A stretch of 64,000 nt of DNA, taken from contig NC_092576.1 in the NCBI RefSeq assembly GCF_037975245.1, forward strand, positions 10,249,501 through 10,313,500, in the 5' to 3' direction. The notes beneath the pieces are model-generated. The model saw nothing but the letters and a program-made list of their open reading frames with translations. It was not told the DNA's origin and ran no database searches. The DNA comes from Apostichopus japonicus. Lineage: Eukaryota; Echinodermata; Holothuroidea; Aspidochirotida; Stichopodidae. Positions 12,151 to 26,222 of the stretch are shown one piece after another. Both the position numbers and the translations under genes were made by a program. The stretch's first letter is position 1; the number at the start of each line of letters is the position of its first letter.

Positions 12151-13574
12151 CTGTGAACAAGGAAATACAACGATTGAAAATTCCTAACCGTTAACGCAAT
12201 GTAGGAAATAAAATTGTAAATAATCATTGATAACACCGCTGAAATTCCCTTTTAGTTTCATTTTGCTTACCGCATTACTCGTACGTATTACACAACAACG
12301 ATACAGTCACAGTACATTTACATATTTATTTCAAAAGCAAACAGTTAGGTGGAGTAAACATTTTGGGAGTGCAAAAACGCACCTTTATTAAGTGCATATC
12401 ACAGGGAAATTTAGGAAATCTAGTGAACCCGTCCTACTCCCTCCCCCACTCCACCTCACCCACCCTTCTTTTCGGAAGACAAACGTTTATTCATTGTTTT
12501 TTTTTTAATTTGACATGAAATTCAAAATTGCGAGAAACTTTAATGTCGATTTCGAGACCGACTTGTAGTAACTAATTGGCAAAAATAACAAAGTAGGTAA
12601 CTTGCTTTATAAGTATTACTGTACTATTTTATTGGCTGGGAGTGCAGGATTCACAGAAGCGGTAGTAGCACTTTTAGATCATTGTAGCTGTTTTTGAGAG
12701 TAAAAATACTTGGTAGAAAAAAAAGGAATTACACTTTACATTTCTTTTGTGAGAATTATCTTAGAGTCTTAGTGGGGCTTTAAGTAGCCATATTGAGGGA
12801 AAGGGGGCCTGGTCCCCGGTTGCTCAAGTTTTTAATCATATATTCCTGTTCTCTCTTATCGTGTTTTAAGCACAGTACATGTAAAGAGAAATTCAAGTTT
12901 TAAAGAAATTATTTCAAGCCCTGGTAGTCCTCAGGGAGCGAAATACTCGTAATTTGTTGTATTTTGAGATATTTCTTGTCCTCTAGTAACGACTCTACAC
13001 TACCGAGCACATGTCACAAAGAGGAATGAATTTCTGTGGAAAATATTCTAACTCCTGAAATTGTAGTACTTTCATATTTTCGATTTCATTGGTTTATCGT
13101 TTGTGAGCCTAATATAGCCTAAAATAAGAATTCTTTGGACGTAATGTTTCAGGGAGTGAAAATTCCCCCACGGCCCCCTTTTTTTGTAAACGAAATTTGC
13201 ACCACATACAACATTCGTGATAAAATCTGATGAAAATCGGACAATATGAGCATATGTACTATTATAAATCAAATTCAACTAAATAAAAGTGTTTTACAGT
13301 TTGCCAAAGCATGTAGAATCTACTAGAGCGATCTGTTACTTTTTAATGGAACAATTAAGTTGATATGTAGAATCCAGCAATAAGAAATGAATGTCCAAAA
13401 CCTTGAAGACTTAATGAACCGTTTGGTACATTTATGTTACAAACTTTGGCGTTTTTTTTATCAATGCATCATGTAGCGACTTATATCATGAATTGCAATG
13501 CCATGTAAAACATAAATAACACGCAGTCACAAAGATGGTGAAACGCCAAAAGATTACATACACCTACTACTCAC
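12151..13574 (-). other. Intron of copy 2
   Basis: 1,424 bp, donor GTGAGT and acceptor TTCACAG. Homologous to the copy 1 intron over its length. Nothing else was recognised in it. Confidence 0.8.
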
Positions 13575-13848
13575 GATATCTTGCTCTGTATTCCTTCAGA
13601 AGCTTTGACGCTTCTGAAAGTCGAAGCTCGTCCAACCAATCGATAAGTACGTTAACCTTGCGTTCGCTGAGTAGGTCATTACTCTGCAGAGCAGCAAATA
13701 ATTCTCTAGCGTTGGTAATCTGCTCTCTTCTGGCTGGACTTATATCTTCACAAAGAAACGCCAAATCCTGGACATTTTCCTTTGTCAAGACTTTGGATAT
13801 ACGTAGGAGGGTGAGTCTGAACTGCGAAGTATTGCTTGATGACGTCAT
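13575..13848 (-). CDS. DED exon of copy 2 (coding exon 1)
   Basis: Encodes 91 residues plus one base, the same length as in copy 1. The death effector domain differs from copy 1 at only a few positions, for example RISKVLTKEN and EQITNARELF. The donor is GTGAGT. The conserved length, phase and start codon in all three copies show that this exon is under coding constraint and joins to the B-box exon at 12,150. Confidence 0.88.
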
Positions 13849-16150
13849 AATACCTCGATAACTGTTTGAAAAGCTTAATTTACTGTTCCAAAATAGAAGA
13901 AAATGAAGAAAAACTTTCGTAAGGTAACGATGTTACAGAATACAGATGAAAGTCAACAACACCTACCAGTTTGTCTATAACCTCCAATGCGCCTAGTGTA
14001 CTCATGTGTAATACTTACAACCAATTAACGAAGACATGCAATAAATTTGGCAATCATTATTCGCTACAGATTCACTCGTTCATTGGGTTAATCTATAACA
14101 CCAATCATTCATCATTATACTAGAATCAAGGCAAAATGTCATTGATTAAGATACAAATTGAATAGAAACATATAGGCTTAAATTTTCCCATTAAATATAT
14201 ATAAATACCATGTGACTCTTTAATTGTACTCTACCTCGATGAAAGGAGTCAGTTCAAAACGAATGTAACTTGTTGTGTCTTCAAATTGATCTAAATCGGA
14301 TTATTTTGTAGCTGGAGAAGGAAATTAAGTCGACTTCCTCAAAGCTCGTTTATACTGTACACGGAAAGACGCCACAAACGACTGCAGGTACGCAGCGTTA
14401 CATATGTCCACAGTATAGTAGAGGCATCGCCCTGTAAAAACCCACAATGCAAAGCGTGTTGACTATTGTTTGCGTGCTGTGACCCGAAACATGAAACCGC
14501 CCAAAATTAAACATCATCGGCGTATACACCAACTGGTGCAAATTTCAGCTTGAATAATGTTAATCATAACACCTTATCTATTTTAGAGTACACGTCATAC
14601 ACGCTTTTGAAGTAGCTTACAAAGGAAATACCTGAACGCGATGAAAGAGCTTCAAAGCGCCTATACAAAATCCAACAAAGCGACGACTTATGAATGTGAG
14701 CACGCAAGTTGCAATCGTTGATTGATTTATTTTTCTGCTTGCATTTTGAGTGTAAGAGAGAAAAAAATACCAATTTTAACATTCTCTGCATTCCATGGTC
14801 AAATCTGAATGTTTCATAATAGTTGGCGACTTGGTAGCGTAAATGCCATGATCTTCTACGTCATCAGATCACATCATCAGAAAGCAAAAACAGAAACACT
14901 TCTTTTGGTGTCCTACCTACTCGGGACAGCAGCGACAGTGGAGGGTTCTCTCGCTGGCTGAGGACGTAAAATTCAAGGAGGAATGCTTGGGGCTCTTGAC
15001 CTATATTTGAAGGACAAACCAAACTGTTACCTCAAAATCTTTCGACAAAATGTATCCTTTGTGTACTCCGTACCACATATTTCAGTATTTGTTAATGTTT
15101 TTTTTTTAAAAAGAGGCGCTTAATAATTTATTTAATTTATTGTTTTCACTAAAGGGACACTTATTCAATTCAGCATCATGTATACTGCTTAATTGCACAC
15201 AAAAGCTAATTCTTTCTTAACCAAACAGGGGAACTTCTCATTGTATGAGAATGGGCACTTTGGTGTCTGCATTTCACAAAATTGTGGCACGTGTTGTTTA
15301 GAGGCAAACACAATATATTCCTCAAGCTGAAATATAAAAGAAAATAATATATGAAACGGTCTTACTGATGTAATAAGTATTGATATTGATGAAATATCTC
15401 GAGTAATTTATTCATATCATGAGGCATTAAACAATTTAACAACATTTCCAAAGTGGAGTCCATATCTGTTTAGGGCGTTGTTCATAACAGGCATCCCTAC
15501 CACGATATTGTTGATTAATTTTATGTCCCTCTTATACTGACCAGTTCACGATACGTGATGTCGACACAGTGTTCGTTACCATATTTCTTATTTAAAGTAG
15601 GAATAAGAGTAAGAATAACTTTATTAATCCTTTAAAGGAAACTACAGTTCTCGGAGTCGATAAAACATAAAAGAATAAGAAGTAAAACTAATAAGAAATA
15701 AAACATGGAAAGCAGCAGGCTGTACAGCAAAGGCAAGAAAGGCAACCTAACGTTTAAATTAATATTATGAATTTTAATATCCTGAGGAATGAAAGGTAAA
15801 AGATAGCGAGTTTTGGTAGCAGAAGAAGGCTGCCTGAACCTACCACTTTGCGGAGTTATACTAATTTTATGATTTTATATTTCTTGATGACGTATTCAAC
15901 GATGTTATAATTTTACTGTCCTGTGGTACTTTATCCTTAGGTATCACCCTTGTGACGCAGTCTTCTTGATTTGCTGATTTGAAATATTATTTTTCTCTTA
16001 CTTATTCCTCTTCCTTTCGTTAATCTTTTAAATATGTTTGTACACAGTATGAACGTTAATATCAGCAATATAAGGACAGGTGTAAGATTGAATATTGGCG
16101 AAACCCCATCTCTACAGCAATCGACAATCAATATATTATTGTAATTAACA
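13849..16150. other. Duplicated 5' flank of copy 2
   Basis: The first ~150 bp match the possible 5' UTR of copy 1. From about 14,000 it aligns with 6,629-8,788. Near-identity to 8,030-8,788 at its far end suggests recent duplication or gene conversion there. No protein gene was recognised. Confidence 0.6.
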
Positions 16151-17842
16151 AAGAGAACCGGTAAAACTTCAAACAGTTTTGATTCGATGTGGTCATATTA
16201 TATTGAACTTGTAAAAACTTCAAACAGTTTTGGTTCGATGTGGTTATATTATATTTGAACCTGTAAAAAATTCAAACAGTTTTGGTTTGATGTGGTCATG
16301 TTTATATTTGAACCTGTAAAAACTACAAACAGTTTTGGTTCGATGTGGTCATATTTATATTTGAACATGTAAAAACTTCAAACAGTTTTGGTTCGATGTG
16401 GTCATACTTATATTTGAACCTGTAAAAACTACAAACAGTTTTGGTTCGATGTGTTCATATTTATATTTGAACCTGTAAAAACTACAAACAGTTTTGGTTC
16501 GATGTGGTCATACTTATATTTGCACCTGTAAAAACTACAAACAGTTTTGGTTCGATGTGTTCATATTTATATTTGAACCTGTAAAAACTACAAACAGTTT
16601 TGGTTCGATGTGGTCATACTTATATTTGAACCTGTAAATACTTCAAACAGTTTTGGTTCGATGTGGTCATACTTATATTTGAACCTGTAAAAACTACAAA
16701 CAGTTTTGGTTCGATGTGTTCATATTTATATTTGAACCTGTAAAAACTACAAACAGTTTTGGTTCGATGTGGTCATACTTATATTTGAACCTGTAAAAAC
16801 TACAAACAGTTTTGGTTCGATGTGTTCATATTTATATTTGAACCTGTAAAAACTACAAACAGTTTTGGTTCGATGTGGTCATACTTATATTTGAACATGT
16901 AAAAACTTCAAACAGTTTTGGTTCGATGTGGTCATACTTATATTTGAACCTGTAAAAACTACAAACAGTTTTGGTTCGATGTGTTCATATTTATATTTGA
17001 ACCTGTAAAAACTACAAACAGTTTTGGTTCGATGTGGTCATACTTATATTTGAACCTGTAAAAACTACAAACAGTTTTGGTTCGATGTGTTCATATTTAT
17101 ATTTGAACCTGTAAAAACTACAAACAGTTTTGGTTCGATGTGGTCATACTTATATTTGAACCTGTAAATACTTCAAACAGTTTTGGTTCGATGTGGTCAT
17201 ACTTATATTTGAACCTGTAAAAACTACAAACAGTTTTGGTTCGATGTGGTCATACTTATATTTGAACCTGTAAATACTTCAAACAGTTTTGGTTCGATGT
17301 GGTCATACTTATATTTGAACCTGTAAAAACTACAAACAGTTTTGGTTCGATGTGGTCATACTTATATTTGAACCTGTAAAAACTACAAACAGTTTTGGTT
17401 CGATGTGTTCATATTTATATTTGAACCTGTAAAAACTACAAACAGTTTTGGTTCGATGTGGTCATACTTATATTTGAACATGTAAAAACTACAAACAGTT
17501 TTGGTTCGATGTGTTCATATTTATATTTGAACCTGTAAAAACTACAAACAGTTTTGGTTCGATGTGGTCATACTTATATTTGAACATGTAAAAACTTCAA
17601 ACAGTTTTGGTTCGATGTGGTCATACTTATATTTGAACCTGTAAAAACTACAAACAGTTTTGGTTCGATGTGTTCATATTTATATTTGAACCTGTAAAAA
17701 CTACAAACAGTTTTGGTTCGATGTGTTCATACTTATATTTGAACCTGTAAAAACTACAAACAGTTTTGGTTCGATGTGGTCATACTTATATTTGAACCTG
17801 TAAAAACTACAAACAGTTTTGGTTCGATGTGGTCATATTTCT
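16151..17842. repeat. 53-bp minisatellite, array 3, expanded (~32 units)
   Basis: The 53-bp unit is repeated without interruption for about 1.7 kb. Two main unit types alternate: one with GTGGTCATACTTATA and one with GTGTTCATATTTATA, giving a 106-bp higher-order repeat through much of the array. Rarer variants carry AACATGTAAAAACTTC or TAAATACTTC. Array ends show more divergent units than the centre, as expected for unequal crossing-over. Confidence 0.97.
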
Positions 17843-19798
17843 ATTTTGTTAGAGACTTCAGTCTTCTGTGTGCAGGATCATTAAAGCCGTGTTTTCTGCC
17901 TGACCTATAAATCGATATGTAACAATATTTGTGGTAGTTGTTTGTGAGTTGAGTCATCTTATGTATCTTTATCACCATTGCAAATGGTTTGCATATCTAT
18001 CCGTGAACGTTTATTTGCTTTTGTAACAGTGGTTCAGGTCTCCTAAAAGAAAACAAGAATGCCTAATAACAGGGATGTAGCGGTATCTTTTGGGTTGATC
18101 CGGCAAGTTCAGTGGTAATTTTCATTATGAAGCAGAGAGAGTTAAAGAAACTCCAGATGTTACAATTGTATTATCTCTGCCAACTTTATTTGTTCGGTAC
18201 TCTTAGACTTACATCGCAACTTACAACAAAAATAGCAATAATAATAACAATAATAATATCAACAGGAAGGCCACCATGTTCTTTCAAAATGTATGAACAT
18301 GGTTCTGTCTCTACTTTAATGTAACGGTTTTAGGTAAACAAAATCCACTAATTTGTAATTAATTTTTATCTTTTTAGTTTAACAGGGGCAATTTATTATC
18401 TCAACGTCTGACAGAGGATAATCAGATAAACGTGGTTGCTACTGGAATGTTTACTAAACGTATTTAGAAAGGGATCAAACAAGATTTTTCTTTTGCTAAA
18501 TCAATTGTTGACGTACATATTGTTCTGATAATGTGGCTATTTCAAAATCATTACATGACCCTGGCTAGATCATTGGTAAATATTGATTAGTAATTATACA
18601 ACGAAATATCATTGTCCAGATACCATAGTGTATAATATCCTTAAACTAAGTAATACCATTACGTTTATTCCGTGTACAATCGAACCACCAAGCTCATCAG
18701 CCAAGAAGCTGGAAAAGATTAAAGAAGAATATGGTAACCTATTTTTATAAGTGACATGAATAAGTAAGAATATAGAAGATGACAGTCTGTTAACAAAATA
18801 AGTCACATTATCATAAATAATCAGCTAGGCCTACTGTGATGCTCAAACAGCTAGCAATAAAACATCTGCAAATACAAAGATAGCTTGACTCTATTACATT
18901 ATGGCTCTTCTATTACTATGCATAATACTATACAGTAACTAGGTGTGCGCGAGTCCTAAGCCTATATACAGTACCACACTGCTATTTTAAACTGCTACTC
19001 TCTCGATTAGCGGAACTTCGTATATTTTCCTAATTATTTTATATTGTCTTTTAGCTGCAGATTGGTGCGTGAAAAGATATCGCTATTACTCCAAGAAAAT
19101 CAAGGCCTTAAAATAAATAAACCAGAGAAATATACCCTGCATACAATTAAACTACATGCAATTTAGAATATACACACAGATTGAAAATGAATAAAACATC
19201 TTTAATTGATACTTAAACAAACGCTAAAGTGAATAAAAAATCAAAAGGTTTCTTAAGTAATTAAATAAGAATGGTGAGCGACTTGTTATAATAATTTACA
19301 CAGATATAGATAGAGAGAGTTTGATAATAACATGTAAAACACCTTACAGTGAACAACGTTAAATGGATAAAGTGTTTAAATAAGTATGATACAAAAAAAG
19401 GAAAGATTAATAGCTTTTTTTCTCTTCTTATAGATACGATATCATTTTTAGAATTGCTGCATTGTATTTTCATAATTTGACAGTGAAATGATTTGTCCGT
19501 GATTTGAGCAGACAAACAAAGATATTAGGGAAATAAAATAACAACAAATCAATAAATGGGTCTCATACCACCAACAACTTAAGAGTTTAAAATATCAAAA
19601 TCTAAAACTATCATAGAAATGATCAAAATAATTGTGATAATAACGTGCAAATAACTATTAGGTATGATTCAGTAAGCCAATTCAAGTTAATAACTGTAAA
19701 AACCTTTTCTAATAATTTAATTACCAGACTTCGAACGGTACAGATCTAGTTGTTAAAATGAAAATATCAAACCTGCAGCTATGTCATTACAGTTATTT
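17843..19798. other. Duplicated 3' flank of copy 3
   Basis: Homologous to 94-2,065 and 9,044-10,678, with substitutions throughout. No coding sequence was recognised; it likely contains the 3' UTR of copy 3. Confidence 0.6.
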
Positions 19799-21270
19799 TC
19801 AGTACCTAAATATTCGGACATTGGTATTAGCAAGAGTAACATATCCAGTGTTCTGAAATTGAGTGACACAAATAGGAACACCCATCTCATTCGATGAAGT
19901 GCCTTTATAACACACTTCGACAAACTCTCCTGACTCCTTATAGTGTACAACCTTCCACTCTTTCTCTACTCCCTCACTGATGTACAATACAAGCCACGTA
20001 AAACCAGTCCAGATGATATTGATCGGTAACATACCAGACATAGCTGACGGAAGCCTAAAAGTGCCACTCTGCCTGATTCTACCATATTCACGTATCAGTA
20101 TGACGTCACCAAAACCTCGATCAATGATAGCAAAGAAATCATGACAGTAAGCAACACTGAATATAGCATTAAAGCGTACAAAGTGTCGTGTATCAATTAC
20201 TCTAAGAACATATCCGGAGATATTGTACTCTCGAATAGAGTGGTCACAGCTGGTAGAGATGATAAACTCATCGTTAGGATCCTTGTTTGGACGATGTGCA
20301 GCAATACTAGTAATCCAGGAACCTCCAGGTACCTCACCAATCACCAAGGATGAGACTGATTCTAAAGAATCATACAGAGATCCATTCCAGTGAGGATTTA
20401 CAATAAAGACAGATTTTCCAACAGCAAATATTATATGGTGTCTAGCATCATCAAACATAGATCTATTCGACATAACTACAGGATCATCGTGATTATCAAC
20501 CTTCTCCAGATGTCTCCAGTATTCCTTACTGGAATCTTTAGGATCAACACAAGTAAGAAGAACGCCCCCACTGCTTTGTCGTTCATCAAGTATATGTAAT
20601 AATTGATCAGCACGCAAGCTTACACTTCCTATCAGCATACCGACTGTAATACTACAAAATGTTCCATCATTTGGTATCTTCCTGTACAAGAGATCGACAG
20701 GTTTTACCTTTAACTTTTCATTTTGCTGATCAAGCTGGTTCCGTAAAGATTTGATTTTCTTCATTCCTTCGATCATCTCTTGGAGATCATGTGATGATTT
20801 CTCTGTTTTCTTTTTCTTCAACTTTGCCAAACGTTCCAATTCTTTGTCAAGAATTTGGATCTCATGTATGTCTTCCAACAGCTGTTTCTGATCAGATACC
20901 TCTTTTCGATCTACTTCCTGTGTTAGATCTCGTTTTAGTTTTTCTACGTTTTCTAAACGAAGAAGACATTCCTCATTAATCTTAGCTCGCCTATGCTGCC
21001 TTGCATTTCCTAGGGAATCTTTCTTTTCTTTCCAGAATTTCTTAGCAGATAAACTGCTTGTTTCTGCTGACTCTATTTCTTGGATAAGATTCTGGTGATG
21101 CTTAGATACTTGATCTGATATTTCACTTAGTTTAATGACCTCACAATGCGTCTTTGGATTATGCCCAGAATAACGACAGTCCGGGCAGATTTTGGAGACA
21201 CAAGACAAACAAAAGTACTGCATGGTTTGGTCCTCGTGATCGAGACATCTTTCAATTGAAGCTTCATGGT
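19799..21270 (-). CDS. DED-B-box-coiled-coil-propeller protein, copy 3, coding exon 2
   Basis: Residues 92-581 of a predicted 581-residue protein with the same B-box, coiled-coil and propeller-like order. The B-box ligands are all present (CLDH, CLSC, CPDC and downstream H/C). The acceptor TTCACAG is followed by AC, not AG. Exon 1 of this copy ends in T rather than C, so the split codon reads TAC (Tyr). The frame is open 21 codons upstream of the acceptor from an ATG at 21,334, as in copy 1. The propeller is the most divergent of the three, including the segment FNAIFSVAYCHDFFAIIDRG. Confidence 0.9.
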
Positions 21271-21766
21271 CTGTGAACAATAAAAAACAACGATGGAAAA
21301 CTCCTGATTGTGTACGCGATGTATGAAATAACATTGTAAATAATTATTGATAGCAACGCTGAAATAAGATTTGTTTTGGTGTCATTTGCTTTGCGCATTA
21401 CTCGTATGTATTACACAACAACGTTACAGTCAAAGCATATTTACATATTTATTTCTAAAGCAAAGAGTTTGGTGGAGCAAACATTTTGGGAGGGCAAAAA
21501 CGCTCCTTTATGAAGTGCATTTCACAGGAACATTTAAGATATCTAGTAAACCCGTCCTATTCCCCCCCCCCAACACCACCACATCTTACCCTATTTCGGT
21601 AGACAAACCTTTGTTCATGAGTTTTGTTTTACCAATGCATCTTGTAGCGACTTACAGTACATCATGAATTGCATTGCCATGTAAAACATAAAGAACACGC
21701 AGTCACAAAGATTATGAAACGCAAAGATTATGAACGGCCAAAAGATTGCATACACCCATTACTTAC
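21271..21766 (-). other. Short intron of copy 3
   Basis: 496 bp with donor GTAAGT and acceptor TTCACAG. The two ends match the introns of copies 1 and 2, but about 0.8-0.9 kb of the middle is missing. Confidence 0.8.
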
Positions 21767-22040
21767 AATATCTTGTTCTGTATTCCTTCAGAAGCGTTGA
21801 TGCTTCTAGAAGTCGAAGCTCGTCCAACCAGTCGATAAGTACGTTAACCTTTCGTTCATTGAGCAGGTCATGACCTTGCAAAGCAGCAAATAATTCTCTA
21901 GCGTTAGTAATCAGCTCCCTTCTGGCTGGACTTATATCCTCACAAAGAAACGCCAAATCCTGGACATTTTCCTTTGTCAAGACTTCGGATACACGTAGAA
22001 GGGCGAGTCTGAACTGCGAAGTATTGCTTGATGACGTCAT
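21767..22040 (-). CDS. DED exon of copy 3 (coding exon 1)
   Basis: 274 nt, the same length as in the other copies. The DED is close to copies 1 and 2, with changes such as FRLALLRVSEVL and HDLLNERKVN. The frame extends nine codons upstream to another ATG at 22,067, but the conserved start MTSSSN at 22,040 is preferred because it is shared by all copies. The exon ends in T before GTAAGT. Confidence 0.87.
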
Positions 22041-22199
22041 AATAAACGGAGAAGCTTTATTTAACATTCCAAAAGAATACGAAAAGAAGAAGAAGAAACA
22101 CTTTCATCAGTTGAGATAACGATATTACAGAAAACATATGAGAATTAACAACACCTGTCCATTATCTTTGAATTTTAACGAGTCTAATTTTCAATTTGT

Positions 22200-23757
<1,558 letters not shown>

Positions 23758-23786
23758 TATCAGTATGGACCACTACTATTTATACA

Positions 23787-23821
23787 TAAATATATATATA
23801 TATATATATATAATATATATA

Positions 23822-23879
<58 letters not shown>
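23787..23879. repeat. (TA)n microsatellite
   Basis: TA-rich tract with a few interruptions on the right side of the inverted repeat, so the element is framed by TA tracts. Confidence 0.95.
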
Positions 23880-23881
<2 letters not shown>

Positions 23882-24446
23882 TTTCCCGTCCTTTTTAGTT
23901 GTACCAATAGCGTTTTTACAAAACATTATGACAAAAATCAATACCGTGTTTCTTTTTGTTTATGTAAAAGCTTGAATTTTTTGTTCTTGTTTGCCTTAGA
24001 ACTAAAATAATCTACTTGCTGGAAAACATGCATATTTAGTTCAATCTTTGCATTTTCAAGTATCCAAAATCTTGGCCATTAACATCATAGTTAATTGTAG
24101 AAATGTCTTGGATTACCCGACGTATTATCACATTCTACCCATGGCAGATGTCAATTTTCTTACTCTATATAGACCCCAGGTATACATCTTTATTTAAAAG
24201 GTAGGGAGGGTATCATACACTTTCATAGGTCATAAAGTAATTTCAATCCGCCCCAAAATGTATATTATTTGGGTCAACTGTCCGAAGTGACCTTATGAGT
24301 TGACAAATAGGTTCCGTCAGCACATTGAACTAATGTCACAGCTTAATTTAAATGACAAGCGTTCCTTTGATATAAAATGTTACTCAAAATAAAAATAAAA
24401 CTGTTAGCAAACTGCTTATCCACTTGAGAGCCTGTTTTAGAGAATA

Positions 24447-24586
24447 TGTAACAGTAAGTTGGCATGACGTTTCGATCCTAGCATTATCTTCTTCAGAGGT
24501 TGAATGACAAGTGTTTGTCATCTTGGCATTTGGCCTCTGAGGAAGATCCAGCTAGGATCGAAACGTCAGGCCAACTTACTTTTACA
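24447..24586. repeat. Inverted repeat of the same class, not next to TA tract
   Basis: The arms begin TGTAACAGTAAGTTGGCATG and, inverted, TGTAAAAGTAAGTTGGCCTG. Both arms carry GATCGAAACGTCA and a CTGANGA motif. The right arm is well preserved; the left arm has lost pairing in its stems. Confidence 0.8.
24530..24574 (+). ncRNA. Candidate hammerhead ribozyme
   Basis: Stem I is TTGGCCT (24,530-24,536) pairing perfectly with AGGCCAA (24,568-24,574). The core CTGAGGA follows, then stem II GATCC/GGATC with a 5-nt loop, then GAAA (24,560-24,563) and CGTC. The expected cleavage is after the C at 24,567. Stem III is almost absent, but ACGT is self-complementary, so two copies could pair as in dimeric short-stem-III hammerheads known from satellite DNA and Penelope-like elements. 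Activity is inferred from the fold only. Confidence 0.55.
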
Positions 24587-24589
24587 CTT

Positions 24590-26160
24590 AAAATGTTACT
24601 GACGACAAACTCAAATTAGGCAGTCAGCCACACTGCTCAATGAAAACAATGATATATTTGAAATATCATCCGTAAGCTATAGTATACAACAAATAGAACT
24701 ACCACAACTTACCTCTGAACCAGATTTGAGATGACAAGAAACGATTATACTAGAAGTAGCTAACACCTTAAAATGGATGCTACTGGCTCTCTCCTAATTG
24801 TTCACCTGGGCGTTTGGAAGTATAGAAGGCACTGTAAGACATCTAATTTATATGTACATAGAGACATTCAACCGTTTAATGATCTTTTCATTTCCGCAAA
24901 TGAACATTGGAATATTTTGTCCCATGTGATAAAATGATGTATTTGACTAACGACCACGTATAGAACATGAAAGTTGCTACTAATCAACGCTCTGTGTTCA
25001 AACAGTATTCAGTGCTACTGGAAAATTAAGATCTGTGAGAAAATATCCACGTACCGTTCTTTATATCAATACCATTCACTTACGTATAGATAAAGAGAAG
25101 GTTTATTATTTGATTGTTTTATGATTTTCAACATTCAAGAACTGATTTCTATTACATTGCAACAACAGCTGTTACTCTGCACAATATATCCCAGAACACA
25201 GTCAATTGTCTGATGCATGCGTTAAATACATATTTCAAGGTTACGTCCAATCCAATATTGTTCTGTATTGTTATATTTTAATTCTCTATTGTTCACGCAA
25301 TGGATGTAACAAAAGAGAGGGGACAGAATCAATACACTGGCATATGTGTGCAAAAGCGATTGTTTTTTTGCTTCTGAAAACTGCGACGTGTGGTAACCAA
25401 ATGTTACAAAACGCGTATAAGTACATATTATTTCAATGTCACTTGTAAATGGACTTCAACAGACTACGATTGACATATTTCAACAGTGTTTGGATATACG
25501 TTATAAGAACTGACTGCTTTTGACGTTGGAGGAACATTAGCACACATATTCTCCTATAAAGAGAGTGGCATCCATTATTGATTTAGAAATGTTACGATAT
25601 AACAATAAAGATACATCAAGGACAACCTAGACTGTGACAGTATATAACTACTACAGCAAGCAAGTTCATATTTTCTAGCGACTTTGGCAAGCTGACGTCG
25701 TATACGACGAAAATTAATGCAAAACTGTGCACGGATGACTATTAAAAGCATGCTTTGTTATCATACGTGTATGGTTGTGTAGTATTTTGCACGGACATTG
25801 TACAAGGCTAAATCATATTACTTTAGACAGCTAGACGAGTTTAATTGGTGGTAAGTTTTGTGTTGAAACTGAAACGTTGACAGCAGTGCATGTATTGATT
25901 TGCTAATAACAGGGTAGAAACAATAGTAAAATCTACTTCGGTTTATTTTAGCTACTAGATATTATTTCAATCTTCATAGATAATACTGAGACAACTCTCT
26001 TATCTCTCTCAACCTTTTACGTCTGTTATTCGAATTACTTCTACTACCACTCGTCGTTTTTTCAATTTTTCAATATTCCAGTTTGAAACATTTTCTTTTT
26101 GAGATCAAGTTAACTTTTCAATCGTGTAAATTGAAATATTCAATCTAAGCGAATGAAAAA
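24590..26160. other. Non-coding stretch
   Basis: No gene, RNA or repeat family recognised; the 80-codon open frame at 25,206 has no recognisable features. Confidence 0.5.
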
Positions 26161-26222
26161 ATGCAGGAGAAGTGGATAGAGGTCGAAGAGATTGCGCCCC
26201 CAGCAAAACAGTGCATGTTAAG
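26161..26222 (+). CDS. Possible first coding exon of the four-span membrane protein
   Basis: An ATG opens a 20-codon frame, MQEKWIEVEEIAPPAKQCML plus two bases, ending at a strong donor AG/GTAAGT. The two spare bases (AG) join in frame to the acceptor CTCTGCCAG/A at 38,859/38,860, giving Arg and then FKEPCTCT before the membrane protein's MYINT. The joined peptide would be a hydrophilic N-terminal tail, as expected for a four-span protein. The implied intron is 12.6 kb. A chance open frame with a chance donor is the alternative; no transcript evidence is available. Confidence 0.35.

Noticed and set aside
16151-17842. CRISPR-like array
   Set aside because: Units abut one another without unique spacers, and the surrounding genes are eukaryotic with introns; it is a minisatellite.
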